The notes beneath the pieces were generated by a model that worked only from the letters and a program-made list of their open reading frames with translations, was not told where the DNA came from and searched no databases. The translations under genes and the position numbers were made by a program. Source: an uncultured Gaiellaceae bacterium (GTDB lineage: Bacteria > Actinomycetota > Thermoleophilia > Gaiellales > Gaiellaceae). From it: 6,167 nt of DNA. Below, in pieces: positions 6,150 to 6,167 of the stretch; the first letter of the stretch is position 1, and the number at the start of each line of letters is the position of its first letter. Where the stretch lies: contig CATPAS010000093.1 in NCBI GenBank assembly GCA_955652075.1, positions 1 to 6,167 of the forward strand, given 5' to 3'.

Positions 6150-6167
6150 TGGCTGACGAGAAGAAGC
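6149..6167 (+). CDS. rpsQ: 30S ribosomal protein S17, first codons only
   Basis: Only six codons (MADEKK) are visible before the window ends. The assignment rests on position: rpsQ follows rpmC in the conserved S10 operon order, the ATG overlaps the rpmC stop as at the other junctions, and AGGA at 6137-6140 provides a ribosome binding site 8 nt upstream. The residues alone would not identify S17. Confidence 0.75.

Overview
The window is the front half of a bacterial ribosomal-protein gene cluster, all on the + strand: the 3' part of tuf (EF-Tu), then rpsJ, rplC, rplD, rplW, rplB, rpsS, rplV, rpsC, rplP, rpmC and the first codons of rpsQ. This is the canonical S10 operon order, placed directly after tuf, i.e. 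the end of a str operon fused to the S10 operon. Coding is very GC-rich with mostly C/G third positions. The S10 core (residues [15 protein letters not shown]) and the tailed L22 and S3 proteins look actinobacterial. The direct tuf-rpsJ junction suggests a deep actinobacterial lineage such as Thermoleophilia/Gaiellales; that class-level placement is inference only.

Layout. Positions 1-201 encode, on the - strand, an internal fragment of a second EF-Tu. Positions 199-963 encode, on the + strand, EF-Tu from just after the G4 motif to the natural C-terminus. The two fragments meet head to head and form an imperfect inverted repeat (1-171 against 199-369; 152 of 171 positions match by hand, no gaps). 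Neither has its N-terminal GTPase half. From 980 to the end the window is wall-to-wall ribosomal protein genes with gaps of at most 4 nt. Seven junctions are one-nucleotide stop/start overlaps (TGATG or TAATG) and one is an 11-nt overlap. There is no promoter-sized gap, no S10 leader, no terminator, no RNA gene and no mobile element.

The genes work together: L3, L4, L23, L2, L22, L16 and L29 build the large subunit (peptidyl-transferase surroundings, exit tunnel and its rim), S10, S19, S3 and S17 build the small subunit, and EF-Tu delivers aminoacyl-tRNA to the finished ribosome. The cluster is compatible with one polycistronic transcript coming from upstream of tuf, with translational coupling between neighbours.

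I see no novel system here. The points worth a second look are the inverted tuf-tuf junction at the left edge, most simply an assembly or amplification chimera of two different tuf sequences, and the long low-complexity C-terminal tails on S3 (about 140 residues, with an RGG-like tandem repeat) and L22 (about 50 residues, Lys/Ala-rich). TTG starts for rpsJ and rpmC matter for correct gene boundaries.
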